The notes under the pieces are model-generated. The model was not told the origin of the DNA. It made no database searches and saw nothing but the letters and a program-made list of their open reading frames with translations. From Synechococcus sp. ATX 2A4 (GTDB lineage: Bacteria; Cyanobacteriota; Cyanobacteriia; PCC-6307; Cyanobiaceae), in contig NZ_JAGQCV010000002.1 in NCBI RefSeq assembly GCF_024346375.1, forward strand, positions 124,001 through 188,000: a stretch of 64,000 nt of DNA. The letters are read 5' to 3'. Both the position numbers and the translations under genes were made by a program. Of the stretch, positions 9,282-18,905 are shown piece by piece (position 1 is the stretch's first letter; every line of letters starts with the position of its first letter).

Positions 9282-10310
9282 GTGTCCGTGGCCGACGCCC
9301 CATCCCAGGCCCCAACGCCCGCCATGGCTGCCACCGCCCTTGAGGCCTCCACCCTCAGCCTGGGCTTCACGGCACCCCAGCTCTCTTCGCTCGGGCCGCC
9401 CTCCGCGGCAGACCAGGCCATCGGGGTGGATCTCGGTGGCACCGCCATCAAGCTGGCCCGCGTCGCCCGCAACGGGCAGGCCCTGGCGGAATTGGAGCTG
9501 CCCACCCCCCAGCCGCCGGTGCCTGGCGCGGTGTGCATGGCGATCGCCGAGGCGATCGAGCAACTCGACCCCGAGCGGCAGGCGGCCGTGGTGGGTGTGG
9601 GCGTGCCCGGCCCGATCGATGCGGCCGGACGCCTCGCCCGCATCGCCATCAACCTGCCGGGCTGGCGCCGGGTGCCCCTGGCCGACTGGCTGGAGGCCCG
9701 CCTCGATCGGCCTGTGGTGCTGGCCAACGATGGCAACGGCGCCCTGCTGGGCGAAGCCTGGCGCGGCGCGGCGCGAGGGGAGCAGAACGTGCTGCTGCTG
9801 ACACTGGGCACCGGCGTGGGCGGCGGCGTGCTGCTGGGCGGCCAGCTGTTCACCGGGCCCCACGGGGCGGCGGCGGAGCCTGGGCTGATCGGAGTGGATC
9901 CGCAGGGCCCCGACTGCCAGAGCGGCAACCGGGGCTCGCTGGAGCAGTTCTGCAGCATCAACGGCCTGCGGCGCCTGTCGTTGCTGGACCCCCGCGAGCT
10001 CTGCCGCCGCGCCGATGCGGGCGAGGCCGAGGCCCTGGCGGTGTGGGACCGCTACGGCCAGTTGCTGGGCACGGGCCTCAGCTCCCTGCTCTATGTACTT
10101 ACGCCCGAGCTGGTGCTGCTCGGCGGTGGCCTCAGCGGCGCCAGCGACCACTTCCTGCCGGCGGTCTGGCGGGAGGTGGAGCAACGGGTGATGCCCGAAA
10201 GCCGCCAGGGGCTGAGCCTGCGCCGCTGTGCCCTCGGCAATGGGGCCGGGCGGCTCGGGGCGGCCTGGCTGGCCTTTGAGCGCTTCGCCCCCCTGCCCCC
10301 CACCGATTGA
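9282..10310 (+). CDS. ROK family sugar kinase
   Basis: This 342-residue cytosolic kinase has the actin-like ATPase fold of ROK proteins. The phosphate-1 motif is AIGVDLGGTAIKLARV (about residues 46-61). A sugar/ATP-binding stretch GVGVPGPID follows, then the catalytic Asp in LANDGNGALLGEAW, and the second phosphate loop TLGTGVGGGVLLGGQ. The zinc-binding ROK consensus (usually with CxCGxxGC) is altered here to DCQSGNRGSLEQFC, so only part of the cysteine set is kept. GTG at 9282 gives an extra 40 poorly structured residues; ATG at 9324 is a plausible alternative. It is probably a glucokinase, but ROK kinases vary in substrate. A second, unrelated glucokinase family member is at 17741. Confidence 0.82.
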   Translation: MSVADAPSQAPTPAMAATALEASTLSLGFTAPQLSSLGPPSAADQAIGVDLGGTAIKLARVARNGQALAELELPTPQPPVPGAVCMAIAEAIEQLDPERQAAVVGVGVPGPIDAAGRLARIAINLPGWRRVPLADWLEARLDRPVVLANDGNGALLGEAWRGAARGEQNVLLLTLGTGVGGGVLLGGQLFTGPHGAAAEPGLIGVDPQGPDCQSGNRGSLEQFCSINGLRRLSLLDPRELCRRADAGEAEALAVWDRYGQLLGTGLSSLLYVLTPELVLLGGGLSGASDHFLPAVWREVEQRVMPESRQGLSLRRCALGNGAGRLGAAWLAFERFAPLPPTD

Positions 10311-10322
10311 GAGGATGGGGCC

Positions 10323-11633
10323 ATGACCAGCCCCGTGCCCGATCCCTCGCCTGAACTGCTGCAGCGCGCCCTGGCGGTGCGGCAAGCAGCGGGCCAGCTC
10401 GCCCAGACCAGTGATGCCGAGCGCCAGGCGGCACTGGAGGCGATGGCGGTGGCGCTGGAGCAGGCATCTGAGGAAATCCTCGCCGCCAATGCGGCCGATC
10501 GCCAGGCGGCAGAGGCCGATGGCCTGCCGGCGGCGCTGGCGGCCCGGCTGGTGCTGGATGGCCCGAAGCTGGCGGCGGCCGTGGCGGGGGTGCGCCAGGT
10601 GGCGGCCTTGAGCGATCCGCTCGGCCAGCGTCAGCTACACACGGAGCTCGACCAGGGCCTGGTGTTGGAGCGGATCACGGTGCCGCTCGGGGTGGTGGGG
10701 GTGATCTTTGAAGCGCGCCCGGACGCGTTGGTGCAGATCGCTGCGCTGGCGGTGCGCTCCGGCAATGGCGCCCTGCTCAAAGGGGGCCGCGAAGCCCGCC
10801 GCAGTTGCGCCGCCATCCATGCGGCCCTGCAGCAGGGCCTGGCCGCCAGTGCGGTGTCGCCGCAGGTGCTCGATCTGCTCACGACCCGTGAGGAGAGCCT
10901 CGCCCTGCTGAAGCTTGATGGCCTGGTGGATCTGATCATTCCGCGCGGCTCCAACGCCCTGGTGCGCTTCATCCAGGACAACACCCGCCTGCCGGTCCTG
11001 GGCCACGCCGACGGCATCTGCCACCTCTACGTGGACGCGGAGGCCGATGGCGGGGAGGCGTTGAAGGTGGCCTTGGATTCCAAGCTTCAATACCCCGCCG
11101 CCTGCAACGCGATCGAAACCCTGCTGGTGCACCGCGCCATCGCGGCCGATTTTCTGCCGCTTGCTGTGGCGGCTTTTGCGGCGGCGGGGGTGGAGCTGCG
11201 AGGCGATGCCGGTGCCTGCGCGCTCGGCGTGCCGCTCCCCGCCAGTGAAGAGGATTGGGGGACGGAGTACTCCGATCTGGTTCTGGCGGTGAAGCTGGTC
11301 GACGATCTGGAGGCGGCGCTGGCCCACATCGCCCGCTACGGCTCCCGCCACACTGAGGCCATCTGCACCGCCAATCCGGCCACAGCCGAGCAGTTCCTGG
11401 GCGCCGTCGACAGCGCCGGGGTGTTCGCCAATTGCTCCACCCGCTTTGCCGACGGCTTCCGTTATGGCCTGGGCGCCGAGGTGGGCATCAGCACCCAGAC
11501 CCTGCCCCCGCGCGGGCCGGTGGGGCTGGAGGGCCTGATCACCTACCGCTACCGCCTGCGCGGCCACGGCCAGATCGTGGCCGACTACGCCCGCGGGGAT
11601 CAGCGCTTCCTGCACCGCCCCCTCCCCCTGTGA
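10323..11633 (+). CDS. proA: Gamma-glutamyl phosphate reductase
   Basis: ProA reduces gamma-glutamyl phosphate to glutamate semialdehyde with NADPH, the second step of proline synthesis in the cytosol. The 436-residue length is standard. Visible features are [13 protein letters not shown] (about residues 123-135), the substrate/cofactor region [12 protein letters not shown], and the catalytic cysteine in [14 protein letters not shown] (about residue 261). The C-terminal motif [18 protein letters not shown] is also diagnostic. The gene starts 12 bp after the ROK kinase and its stop overlaps the folB start (GTGA), so the group is probably one operon. Confidence 0.96.
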   Translation: MTSPVPDPSPELLQRALAVRQAAGQLAQTSDAERQAALEAMAVALEQASEEILAANAADRQAAEADGLPAALAARLVLDGPKLAAAVAGVRQVAALSDPLGQRQLHTELDQGLVLERITVPLGVVGVIFEARPDALVQIAALAVRSGNGALLKGGREARRSCAAIHAALQQGLAASAVSPQVLDLLTTREESLALLKLDGLVDLIIPRGSNALVRFIQDNTRLPVLGHADGICHLYVDAEADGGEALKVALDSKLQYPAACNAIETLLVHRAIAADFLPLAVAAFAAAGVELRGDAGACALGVPLPASEEDWGTEYSDLVLAVKLVDDLEAALAHIARYGSRHTEAICTANPATAEQFLGAVDSAGVFANCSTRFADGFRYGLGAEVGISTQTLPPRGPVGLEGLITYRYRLRGHGQIVADYARGDQRFLHRPLPL

Positions 11634-12097
11634 CTGTCGCCCCGACCCCGCCCGGCCACCCTGCCGGCTTCGGCGCCGATGCCATCCACGTGCGTGGCCT
11701 GCGGCTCTGGGCCCATGTGGGTGTGCTGGAGCGCGAACGCCTGCTGGGCCAGTGGTTCGAGCTGGATCTCACACTTTGGTGGCCGCTGGCGCCGGCGGGG
11801 CGCGGCGATGCCCTGGATCTCAGCCTTGATTACGGCGTGGCGATCCAGGCCCTGCAGCGGCTGGCCCGGGAGCTGTGCTGCCTCACGCTGGAGGCCTTCG
11901 CGGAGCAGGTGCTGGATCTGATCGAGCGCTTGTACGGTCCGGTGCCGCAGCGGCTGGAGCTGCGCAAGTGCCGGGCCCCGGTGCCTGGCTTCCGCGGCAC
12001 CGTGGCGGTGGAACGCTGGCGCCACCTGGAGCGGCTCACCCAGCCTGCTGCGCTGGCTGCTGCAGCGGCAGCTTCAGGTTCTTCCAGCGTCCGCTGA
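11630..12097 (+). CDS. folB: Dihydroneopterin aldolase
   Basis: FolB converts dihydroneopterin to hydroxymethyl-dihydropterin in folate synthesis. The 155-residue protein contains the family core [18 protein letters not shown] with the conserved Glu, the pterin-contact segment [25 protein letters not shown], and the catalytic Lys in [11 protein letters not shown] (usually KP, here KC then P). GTG at 11630 overlaps the proA stop by four bases, which indicates translational coupling. About 20 extra N-terminal and 25 C-terminal Ala-rich residues exceed the usual 120-residue size. Confidence 0.88.
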   Translation: MTVAPTPPGHPAGFGADAIHVRGLRLWAHVGVLERERLLGQWFELDLTLWWPLAPAGRGDALDLSLDYGVAIQALQRLARELCCLTLEAFAEQVLDLIERLYGPVPQRLELRKCRAPVPGFRGTVAVERWRHLERLTQPAALAAAAAASGSSSVR

Positions 12098-12122
12098 ACC
12101 CCCCGGCCATCAGGATGGCCCG

Positions 12123-12719
12123 ATGACGGCGCTTCCCCCCCTTGTTCTCGTCCACGGCCTCTGGGACACCCCGCGGTTATTTGAACGGCTGACCCGCCAG
12201 CTGGCTGGCGCCCGTGATCCACTGCTGATACCCCACCTGCCCCACCGGCTCGGGGCCACCCGCATGCGGCCGCTGGCCGAGCGCCTCGGCGCAGCGATCG
12301 AGGCGGCCTTCGGCCCGGATCAGCCGATCGACCTGTTTGGCTTCTCGATGGGTGGGGTGATCGGGCGCACCTGGATCCAGCTGCAGGGTGGCCACCGGCG
12401 CACGCGGCGCTTCATCAGCGTCGGCAGCCCGCAGCAGGGCACGCTCGCCGCCCAGCCGTGGCCCTCCTGGCTGGTGGGAGGCATCGCCGAGTTGAAGCTG
12501 GGCAGCCCGCTGGTGCGCGAGCTCAACGGCGATCTCAGCGGCCTCGATCAGGTGGACTGCCAGAGCTACTACTCGCCCCGGGATCAGGTGGTGGTGCCGG
12601 CCTGGCGCGGCGTGCTGCCAGTGGGCCCTTCCACGGCGCTGCCGCCCACCCTGCACCAGCACATCCTCAGCGACCCGCGCTCGCTCGAAGCGCTGCGGCA
12701 GGCGCTGCTGGCCCCCTGA
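12123..12719 (+). CDS. Lipase-like alpha/beta hydrolase
   Basis: This compact alpha/beta hydrolase has 198 residues and no signal peptide. The oxyanion-hole motif LVLVHGLWDTP is at residues 7-17, and the nucleophile is Ser75 in FGFSMGGVIG. The catalytic His is probably in LHQHILSDPRS near the C-terminus (about residue 180), and an acid in SPRDQVVVPAW. This set is typical of cyanobacterial triacylglycerol-lipase or PGAP1-like esterases. The substrate is unknown. It is the last gene of the tamB-folB strand run and converges with the M3 peptidase gene, with only 11 bp between the stops. Confidence 0.8.
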   Translation: MTALPPLVLVHGLWDTPRLFERLTRQLAGARDPLLIPHLPHRLGATRMRPLAERLGAAIEAAFGPDQPIDLFGFSMGGVIGRTWIQLQGGHRRTRRFISVGSPQQGTLAAQPWPSWLVGGIAELKLGSPLVRELNGDLSGLDQVDCQSYYSPRDQVVVPAWRGVLPVGPSTALPPTLHQHILSDPRSLEALRQALLAP

Positions 12720-12730
12720 ACAGGGCAGGC

Positions 12731-14842
12731 TCAGGCCGCCGGTACCAGGCCCGAGTGCCGGATCAGCGCCTCCGGCGAGGGCTGCCGACCGCGGAAGGCC
12801 TCGAACACCTCGGCCGGATGGCGGCTGCCCCCCAGCCCCAGCACCGTGGCGCGGAAGCGGCGCCCGGTGGCCTGGATGGCGTCCTCGTTGTCGAGGCCCA
12901 CATCTTCAAACGCGCTGAAGGCATCGGCGCTGAGCACCTCAGCCCACTTGTAGGAGTAGTAGCCGGCCGCGTAGCCGCCGGCGAAGATGTGGCCGAAGGA
13001 GCAGAGCAGCGCATCTTCCGGGATCGGCGCGATCACGGTGGTGGTGGCGGCGAGCTCACGGCGCAGCGCCTCCGGGGAGCGGCCGCCCTCCGGGCTCCAC
13101 TGGCTGTGCAGGCGCAGGTCGGTGAGCGCCAGGTGCACCTGGCGCAGGGTGGCGGCACCGGTCATGAAGGTGCGGGCCGCCTGCAGCTTGGCGAACTCCG
13201 CTTCGGCCAGCGGCTCGCCGCTCTGCCAGTGGCGGGCCATGCCCAGCAGGGTGGCGCGGTCGTAGCACCAGTTCTCCATGAACTGGCTGGGCAGCTCAAC
13301 GGCGTCCCACTCCACGTTGTTGATGCCTGCCGCCTGGGGCCGCTCCACCGTGGTGAGCATGTGCTGCAGGCCGTGCCCGAACTCATGGAAGAGGGTCTCC
13401 ACTTCCTCAAAGGTCATCAGGCTGGGGATGTCCCCCACCGGCGGGCTCTGGTTGCAGATCAGGTAGGCCACCGGCAGCACCGGCTGGCCGTCGTCCGCCA
13501 CGCTGCGCACCAGGCATTCATCCATCCAGGCGCCGCCCCGCTTGCTGCCGGGCCGGCTGTAGGGGTCGAGGTAGAACGCCGCGATCGGCTCGCCGCTGCC
13601 GGCGTCATCGACGCGGAAGTAGCGCACATCGGGGTGCCACACGGGGGCGGTGCCATCGGCGGCGCTGATGCGGATGCCGAACAGCCGGTTGCAGAGCCCG
13701 AACAGCCCATCCAGCACACGCGGCAGCGGAAACCAGGGGCGCAGCGCCTCGCTGTCGAGGGCAAAGGCCTCTTGCCGGCGCACCTCCGCCCAGAAGCTCA
13801 CATCCCAGGCACGCAGCTGCTCGGCTTCGGGAGCGCCGGCTTGGGCGGCGCAGGCGCGCAGCTCGGCCAGTTCCTGAACGGCCACGGGATGGGCGGCGGC
13901 GCGCAGATCCTCCAGCAGCTGCTCCACCTCCTCCACCGAGCCGGCCATCTTGGCGGCCAGGCTCACATCGGCCCAATGGGCGTAGCCCAGGCGCTGGGCC
14001 TGCTCGCGCCTCAGGGTGAGAATCCGCTCGATCAATGGCCCGTTGCCGCCCTCCTCGCCGGAGGCCCGGCTCACATGGGCTTTGTAGAGCCGCTCGCGTA
14101 GATCACGGCGCTGGCTGTATTTGAGAAACGGGGCGTAGCGGGGCATGTCGAGACCCAGCAACCAGGGGCCTGTGGCGGCGCTGGCCTCGGGATGACCGGC
14201 CTGGCGGGCCGCCTGGGCCAGCTGCCCGCGCAGGCTCTCGGGCAGCCCTTCCACCTCGGCCGCTTCGGTGAGCAGCAGGCTCCAGCTGTTGGTGGCATCG
14301 AGCAGCTGGTTGCCGAAGCGGGTGGTGAGGTCGGCCAGCTCCTGGGTGGTGGCGTTGAAGGCGGCCTGGGCGTCGCCATCGAGCCCCACGCCGCGCAGCT
14401 CCATGTCGCGCCGTTCGGCGGCAAGAATGCGCTGCTGGGTGCCATCGAGGCTGTCGCTGGCTTGCAGGCTTTCCAGTGCCCGGTAGAGCACCCGGCTCTG
14501 GCCGACGCGGCTGCCGAAGGCCACGACTGCCGCCTGCTGGCCGGCGTGGGCGGTGCGCAGCTCCGGCCCGTTGCAGACGCCGTTGAGGTGGCTCACCACC
14601 CCCCAGCTCCAGCGCAGGCGTTCGCCCAGCCGTTGCAGCGGCCCCATCACCTGCGGCCAGCTCAGCGGATCGCCAGCCTCAAGAGCTGCTGTGAGGCTGG
14701 CTTCCAGGTGGTTGAGCTGCTGATCGAGCTCAGCGAGCAGGCCGGGCATGTGCGCGGTGACCTGCTCAGGGGTGATCGCTGCGTAATCGGGCAGGCCCTC
14801 GCCGGCCAGCAGGGCCACAGGAGCTTCGAGGGTGGGGGGCAT
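12731..14842 (-). CDS. prlC: Oligopeptidase A-like M3 metallopeptidase
   Basis: This 703-residue cytosolic zinc peptidase belongs to the thimet/oligopeptidase A family, which degrades short peptides. The HEXXH zinc site is LFHEFGHGLQHML at about residue 484, with the third ligand in the helix NNVEWDAVELPSQFMENW about 30 residues downstream. The C-terminal segment FGHIFAGGYAAGYYSYKWAE is a strong M3 signature. The length equals the family norm. A GC-rich gap of 61 bp separates its start from the ndhD stop on the same strand. Confidence 0.95.
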   Translation of the reverse strand: MPPTLEAPVALLAGEGLPDYAAITPEQVTAHMPGLLAELDQQLNHLEASLTAALEAGDPLSWPQVMGPLQRLGERLRWSWGVVSHLNGVCNGPELRTAHAGQQAAVVAFGSRVGQSRVLYRALESLQASDSLDGTQQRILAAERRDMELRGVGLDGDAQAAFNATTQELADLTTRFGNQLLDATNSWSLLLTEAAEVEGLPESLRGQLAQAARQAGHPEASAATGPWLLGLDMPRYAPFLKYSQRRDLRERLYKAHVSRASGEEGGNGPLIERILTLRREQAQRLGYAHWADVSLAAKMAGSVEEVEQLLEDLRAAAHPVAVQELAELRACAAQAGAPEAEQLRAWDVSFWAEVRRQEAFALDSEALRPWFPLPRVLDGLFGLCNRLFGIRISAADGTAPVWHPDVRYFRVDDAGSGEPIAAFYLDPYSRPGSKRGGAWMDECLVRSVADDGQPVLPVAYLICNQSPPVGDIPSLMTFEEVETLFHEFGHGLQHMLTTVERPQAAGINNVEWDAVELPSQFMENWCYDRATLLGMARHWQSGEPLAEAEFAKLQAARTFMTGAATLRQVHLALTDLRLHSQWSPEGGRSPEALRRELAATTTVIAPIPEDALLCSFGHIFAGGYAAGYYSYKWAEVLSADAFSAFEDVGLDNEDAIQATGRRFRATVLGLGGSRHPAEVFEAFRGRQPSPEALIRHSGLVPAA

Positions 14843-14903
14843 CGCCGGGGGGCTTGGGGTTGTTGTGGTCCCATTTCACCCCAGCGCTGCAGGCTGCGGC
14901 GGC

Positions 14904-16478
14904 TCAACCCAGGACGGGAAGCCGGCCAAGGGCCAACTGGGCGTGGGCACTGAGCTTCTCGGCCAGGGCGTTGGTGCTGGCACCGTAGAGATCGATGGCC
15001 AGGCGGGGCCAGAAGCCGATCGCCAGCGTGGGCACCAGCAGCACCAGGCCGATCACCAGTTCGCGGGGTTTCATGTCACCCACCACGGCCAGGGCCGGAA
15101 TCCTGGGGCCGAAGAACACACGCCGGCTCATCGACAGCAGATACACGGGGGTCAGCACCAGGCCGACGGCGGCCAGCAGGACGGCGATCACGCGGAAGCC
15201 GATCGTGAAGCTGTCGTTGCTGGTGACACCCAGGAACACGGTGATTTCGCTGATGAAGCCGCTCATGCCTGGCAGCGCCAACGAGGCGAGCGAACTGGCC
15301 AGGAAGAAGGCGAAGGTGATCGGCAGCACCTTGGCCAGGCCGCCCATGTTGGGGATCGAGAGGGTTTTGGTGCGCTCGTAGAACACACCGGTGACAAAGA
15401 ACATCGAGGCCGCGATCAGCCCGTGGCTGATCATCTGCAGCATCGCTCCGCTCAGGCCGAGGGTGTCGATCGCACCGATGCCGAGCAGCACGAAGCCCAT
15501 GTGGCTCACCGAACTGCAGGCGATTCGCCGTTTCACGTTGTCCTGGCCGAAGGCGTTGAGCGCGCCGTACACGATGTTGACGATGCCCAGCACGATCAAC
15601 GCCGGCGCCAGACGCAGGTGGGCGTCGGGAAGCATCTGCACGTTGAAGCGCAGCAGCGCATAGCCGCCCATCTTGAGCAGCACCCCGGCCAGCAGCATCG
15701 ATACCGGCGCATTGGCTTCGCCGTGGGCGTCGGGCAACCAGGTGTGCAGGGGGAACATCGGCAACTTCACGCCGAAGCCGATCAGGAAGCCGAGGTAACA
15801 GAGCAGGGCGAAGCTGCCGCCATAGGAGCGCTCACTGAGCTCCTGCAGGTTGAGGGTGAAGCTGTCGCCGCCGAGGGCCAGGGCCAGGCCGCTGATCAGG
15901 ATCAGCAAAGATGCAGTGGCCGTGTAGAGGATGAACTTGGTGGCGGCGTATTGGCGCTGTGCACCGCCCCAGATGGCGATCAACAGGTACACCGGCACCA
16001 GCTCCAGTTCCCAGGCCAGGAAGAAGAGCAGGAAATCCTGCGAGAGGAACACCAGCGATTGTGCTGAGGCCTGCAGCAGCAGCAGGCCGAAGTAGAGCTG
16101 GCATTTGCGGTTGAGGTTCCAGCTGGCGGCCACCGCCAGCAGGGTGACCAGGCCGCTGAGCACCACCAGCGGGGCGGAGAGGCCATCGGCGGCCAGCGAC
16201 CATTCCAGGCCGAGGGCGGGCAGCCAGGGCACCCGCTCCACCAGCTGCAGGCTGCTGAGGCTGCTGTCGAAGCGCTGGCTGAACACCCACAGGATCAGCA
16301 GCAGGTCCACCAGCAGCACGCCGAAGGCGATGGTGCGGGGCGCACGGGGATCGGTGCCATCGCCCGGCACCAGGGGCATCAACAGGGCTCCCGCCGCCGG
16401 AATCAGGGCGATCAGCGTGAGCCAGGGAAAGTCAGCAGGGAGAGAGGACGCGGCCGTCAGGGGCAGATTGGCGTCCAT
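14904..16478 (-). CDS. ndhD: NAD(P)H-quinone oxidoreductase subunit 4 (NdhD)
   Basis: NdhD is a proton-pumping membrane subunit of thylakoid NDH-1, used in cyclic electron flow and respiration. The 524-residue protein shows about 14 membrane helices. Diagnostic stretches are [18 protein letters not shown] with the conserved Glu, [20 protein letters not shown] with the proton-channel Lys, and [20 protein letters not shown]. Sequence character fits the NdhD1-type of NDH-1L rather than the CO2-uptake NdhD3/D4 types, though that call is from memory. The gene stands alone without other ndh genes nearby, as is usual for cyanobacterial ndhD when not paired with ndhF. Confidence 0.94.
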   Translation of the reverse strand: MDANLPLTAASSLPADFPWLTLIALIPAAGALLMPLVPGDGTDPRAPRTIAFGVLLVDLLLILWVFSQRFDSSLSSLQLVERVPWLPALGLEWSLAADGLSAPLVVLSGLVTLLAVAASWNLNRKCQLYFGLLLLQASAQSLVFLSQDFLLFFLAWELELVPVYLLIAIWGGAQRQYAATKFILYTATASLLILISGLALALGGDSFTLNLQELSERSYGGSFALLCYLGFLIGFGVKLPMFPLHTWLPDAHGEANAPVSMLLAGVLLKMGGYALLRFNVQMLPDAHLRLAPALIVLGIVNIVYGALNAFGQDNVKRRIACSSVSHMGFVLLGIGAIDTLGLSGAMLQMISHGLIAASMFFVTGVFYERTKTLSIPNMGGLAKVLPITFAFFLASSLASLALPGMSGFISEITVFLGVTSNDSFTIGFRVIAVLLAAVGLVLTPVYLLSMSRRVFFGPRIPALAVVGDMKPRELVIGLVLLVPTLAIGFWPRLAIDLYGASTNALAEKLSAHAQLALGRLPVLG

Positions 16479-16643
16479 TTCAGCCTGCGAGGGGAACGTT
16501 CGGTCCGCCGGTGGGGCGGTTCAACCTGGAGAATTTATCAGTTGCAAGAACGGCACTGAGTAGTTGTACTCAGAAGGCCCGCTATCGCCGCTGGCGAGAG
16601 AGGCCGCGCTCTCGGCGATGGGGATTGTGGCGAAGCCCCGGGC

Positions 16644-17594
16644 TCAGCTGCGGTCGGGCAGCGGCCCCCAGCGGCTGCCGCCCAATTGCAGATTCAGCAC
16701 CTGAAAGCGGGAGGCCACCCCTTCCCGTTCCCAGGCCTGGGTCATGGCGCGGCCCACTGCTGGCGCCTGCTCCCGGTTGCTGAGCGCCAGCAGGGTGGGC
16801 CCGGCGCCGCTGATCACACACCCCCAGGCGCCCGCGTTCAGCGCCGCCTCACGCACCTGCCGGCCGCCCTGGATCAGGCCCCAGCGGTAGGGCTCATGCA
16901 GACGGTCGTGCATGCCATCGGCGATCAGGTCGCCATTGCCGGTGCGCAGGCCCTGCAGCAGCAGCGTGAGCGAGCCGAGGTTCACCACCGCATCGGGGAT
17001 CGGCACCACCCGCGGCATGGCCCGGCGCGCCTCACTGGTGGACAGCCGGATTCCCGGGATCGCCACCACGGCTTTCACCGCCTCATGCCATTCGCAGCGC
17101 ACCACGCGCCAGCGGTGTGAGGCGGCCTTGGCGGTCATGCAGAGGCCACCTAACAGGGAGGGCACCACGTTGTCGGGGTGGCCCTCGATATCGATCGCCA
17201 GCTCCAGCAGCTTCTCGCGGCTGAGCGGCTCTCCCACCAGCGCATTGGCGCCAAGCAGGCCGGCCACGATCGCCGTGGCGCTGCTGCCCAGTCCCCGCGC
17301 CGGCGGCACCGCCAGCCGCACGCGGGCTTCGAGCGCCACCGGCTCTTCGCCCGCCTCCTTCCAGACCCGCTGGGCCGAGCGGTACATGAGGTTGTCGGGG
17401 CCACCGCGCAGATGGGCGCCCTCGCTGCCCTCGATCAGCAGCTCAAAGCGCTCTCCATCCCCTTCGATGCAGGTGAGCCTGAAGTGGTTGTTGAGCTCGA
17501 GGGCGGCGCCGAGACAATCGAACCCCGGCCCCAGATTGGCGGTGGTGGCGGGAACATCCACCGCCACTCCCTGCCCGATGCGGGGCCTGACCAT
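16644..17594 (-). CDS. thrB: Homoserine kinase
   Basis: ThrB is a GHMP kinase that phosphorylates homoserine on the route to threonine. Visible signatures are the N-terminal VPATTANLGPGFDCLGAALE (residues 14-33), the ATP loop PPARGLGSSATAIVAGLLGA (about 97-116), and the C-terminal GHMP motif AWGCVISGAGPTLLAL. The 316-residue length is normal. ATG at 17594 is preceded by a plausible intergenic stretch. The gene lies between ndhD and the glucokinase gene with gaps of about 150 bp on each side. Confidence 0.95.
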   Translation of the reverse strand: MVRPRIGQGVAVDVPATTANLGPGFDCLGAALELNNHFRLTCIEGDGERFELLIEGSEGAHLRGGPDNLMYRSAQRVWKEAGEEPVALEARVRLAVPPARGLGSSATAIVAGLLGANALVGEPLSREKLLELAIDIEGHPDNVVPSLLGGLCMTAKAASHRWRVVRCEWHEAVKAVVAIPGIRLSTSEARRAMPRVVPIPDAVVNLGSLTLLLQGLRTGNGDLIADGMHDRLHEPYRWGLIQGGRQVREAALNAGAWGCVISGAGPTLLALSNREQAPAVGRAMTQAWEREGVASRFQVLNLQLGGSRWGPLPDRS

Positions 17595-17652
17595 GCGCTG
17601 CTTCCTGTCCTACTGATCTTGATGGGTTTCAGTGTCCCATTTGCTGGTGCGC

Positions 17653-17697
17653 GCCGATACAAGCCAGCCGACGCCAGCCAGCCGATACAAGCCAGCC
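17653..17697. repeat. Direct repeat, 17 bp twice
   Basis: The 17-mer GCCGATACAAGCCAGCC occurs at 17653-17669 and again at 17681-17697, with a related GCCAGCCA spacer. It lies in the short gap between thrB and the glucokinase gene. It looks like a slippage-type duplication; no function is evident. Confidence 0.6.
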
Positions 17698-17740
17698 ATG
17701 CCAGGGCGCCGTCGCAGGGCCGCCCGTTCCACCCCTGCCC

Positions 17741-18841
17741 TCAGCCCATCAAGGCGCAGGCGCGGCAGGCGGCGCTGAACAGGCCAGCCTCCGGATCCAC
17801 CAACGCCCGCAGGGGGATGGTCTTCAGCACCGGCGAGAGCCGCCCCTTCGCCCCAAAGGCCGCCAGGAAGGTGGGGGAACGCAGCTGGGGGAGCAGCTTG
17901 GCGGCCGTGCCGCCGCCCACCCACAGGCCGCCGCTGCAGAGCGTCTGCAGGGCCAGATCGCCGGCGACGCTGCCGTAGGCGCCCAGCCAGAGATCAAGCG
18001 CCGCAGCGGCGAGGGCATCCCCGGCCTGGGCCGCCTGGGCCACCAGGGCCGGCAGATCCGGCCGCTCCGCCTCCCCCTGCCGTTCCGCCTCCCACCAGGC
18101 CTCGGCGGGTGCGCGCAGCTGGTGGCTGCCGCCCGGATCGCGCTCCCGCAGCATCCAGCGCGCCACATGGCCAAGCCCGGTGCCGCTCACCACCCGTTCG
18201 ATCGAGACACGCTCCAGCTCCAGCTCGTTGAGCAGCCACTGGCGCAGGCGCCATTCCTGCTCCTGGCGCGGCGCAAAGGCGGCATGGGCCGCTTCGCTGG
18301 CCAAGGCGATCGGACCGTGCGGGCCGGGCACACCGATCGCCACCCCCAGGCCGGTGCCGGCCCCGAGCACGGCAACCGGCCCGTGCATGGCGCTGGCGGG
18401 GGGCGGTGGCGCTGCATTGCCCCGCAGGGGCTGTTGCTGCGCGGCCGAGAGGTGTGGCAGGCCATGGATCAGCACGGCGAAATCATTCACCAGTTCCACG
18501 GCTTCGAAATCGCAGGTTTTGGCCAGGGCGCCGGCATCGAGATGCCAGGGGAGGTTGGTGAGCTGTACCTGGCCGTTCTGCACGGGCCCCGCCACCGCGA
18601 AACAGGCCTGGTGGGGCCGGGCCCCATCGCCTTGACCACCGCCTTGGCCTCCGCCTTGGCCACCGCCGCCGCCTGCACCAGAGCCTTCCGTCAGAAAGTG
18701 GCGCACCATGGCGCTGAAATCACCCCAGGCGGCCGAGGTGTAGCGGGCCGAGCGTTGTCGCACCAGCTGGCCCTCGCGCACGGCATAGGTGGCCAGCAGG
18801 GTTTTGGTGCCGCCGATATCGCCGGCCAGCAGGGTGGGCAT
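17741..18841 (-). CDS. glk: Glucokinase (Glk family)
   Basis: This 366-residue kinase belongs to the bacterial Glk family. It would phosphorylate glucose with ATP in the cytosol. The N-terminus MPTLLAGDIGGTKTLLATYA holds the first phosphate loop. AVLGAGTGLGVAIGV is the second nucleotide motif, and CSGGLWVGGGTAAKLLP is near the C-terminus. ATG 18841 was chosen because the P-loop always follows it directly; in-frame codons further upstream add unrelated sequence. Odd: about residues 50-75 contain a Gly/Gln-rich insertion (GGGGGQGGGQGGGQGDG) that is absent from typical Glk proteins. It ends 65 bp from the thrS stop on the same strand. Confidence 0.9.
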   Translation of the reverse strand: MPTLLAGDIGGTKTLLATYAVREGQLVRQRSARYTSAAWGDFSAMVRHFLTEGSGAGGGGGQGGGQGGGQGDGARPHQACFAVAGPVQNGQVQLTNLPWHLDAGALAKTCDFEAVELVNDFAVLIHGLPHLSAAQQQPLRGNAAPPPPASAMHGPVAVLGAGTGLGVAIGVPGPHGPIALASEAAHAAFAPRQEQEWRLRQWLLNELELERVSIERVVSGTGLGHVARWMLRERDPGGSHQLRAPAEAWWEAERQGEAERPDLPALVAQAAQAGDALAAAALDLWLGAYGSVAGDLALQTLCSGGLWVGGGTAAKLLPQLRSPTFLAAFGAKGRLSPVLKTIPLRALVDPEAGLFSAACRACALMG

Positions 18842-18905
18842 GGGGAAGGTGCGCCGTGGTGGGATGCTGCCAGGCCCGATGACGACGCGCCGCAGGGCTG
18901 AGGGC

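Noticed and set aside
12458-14101. 547-codon plus-strand frame antisense to the M3 peptidase
   Set aside because: It has no family resemblance and its composition mirrors the opposite strand; the peptidase motifs are decisive.
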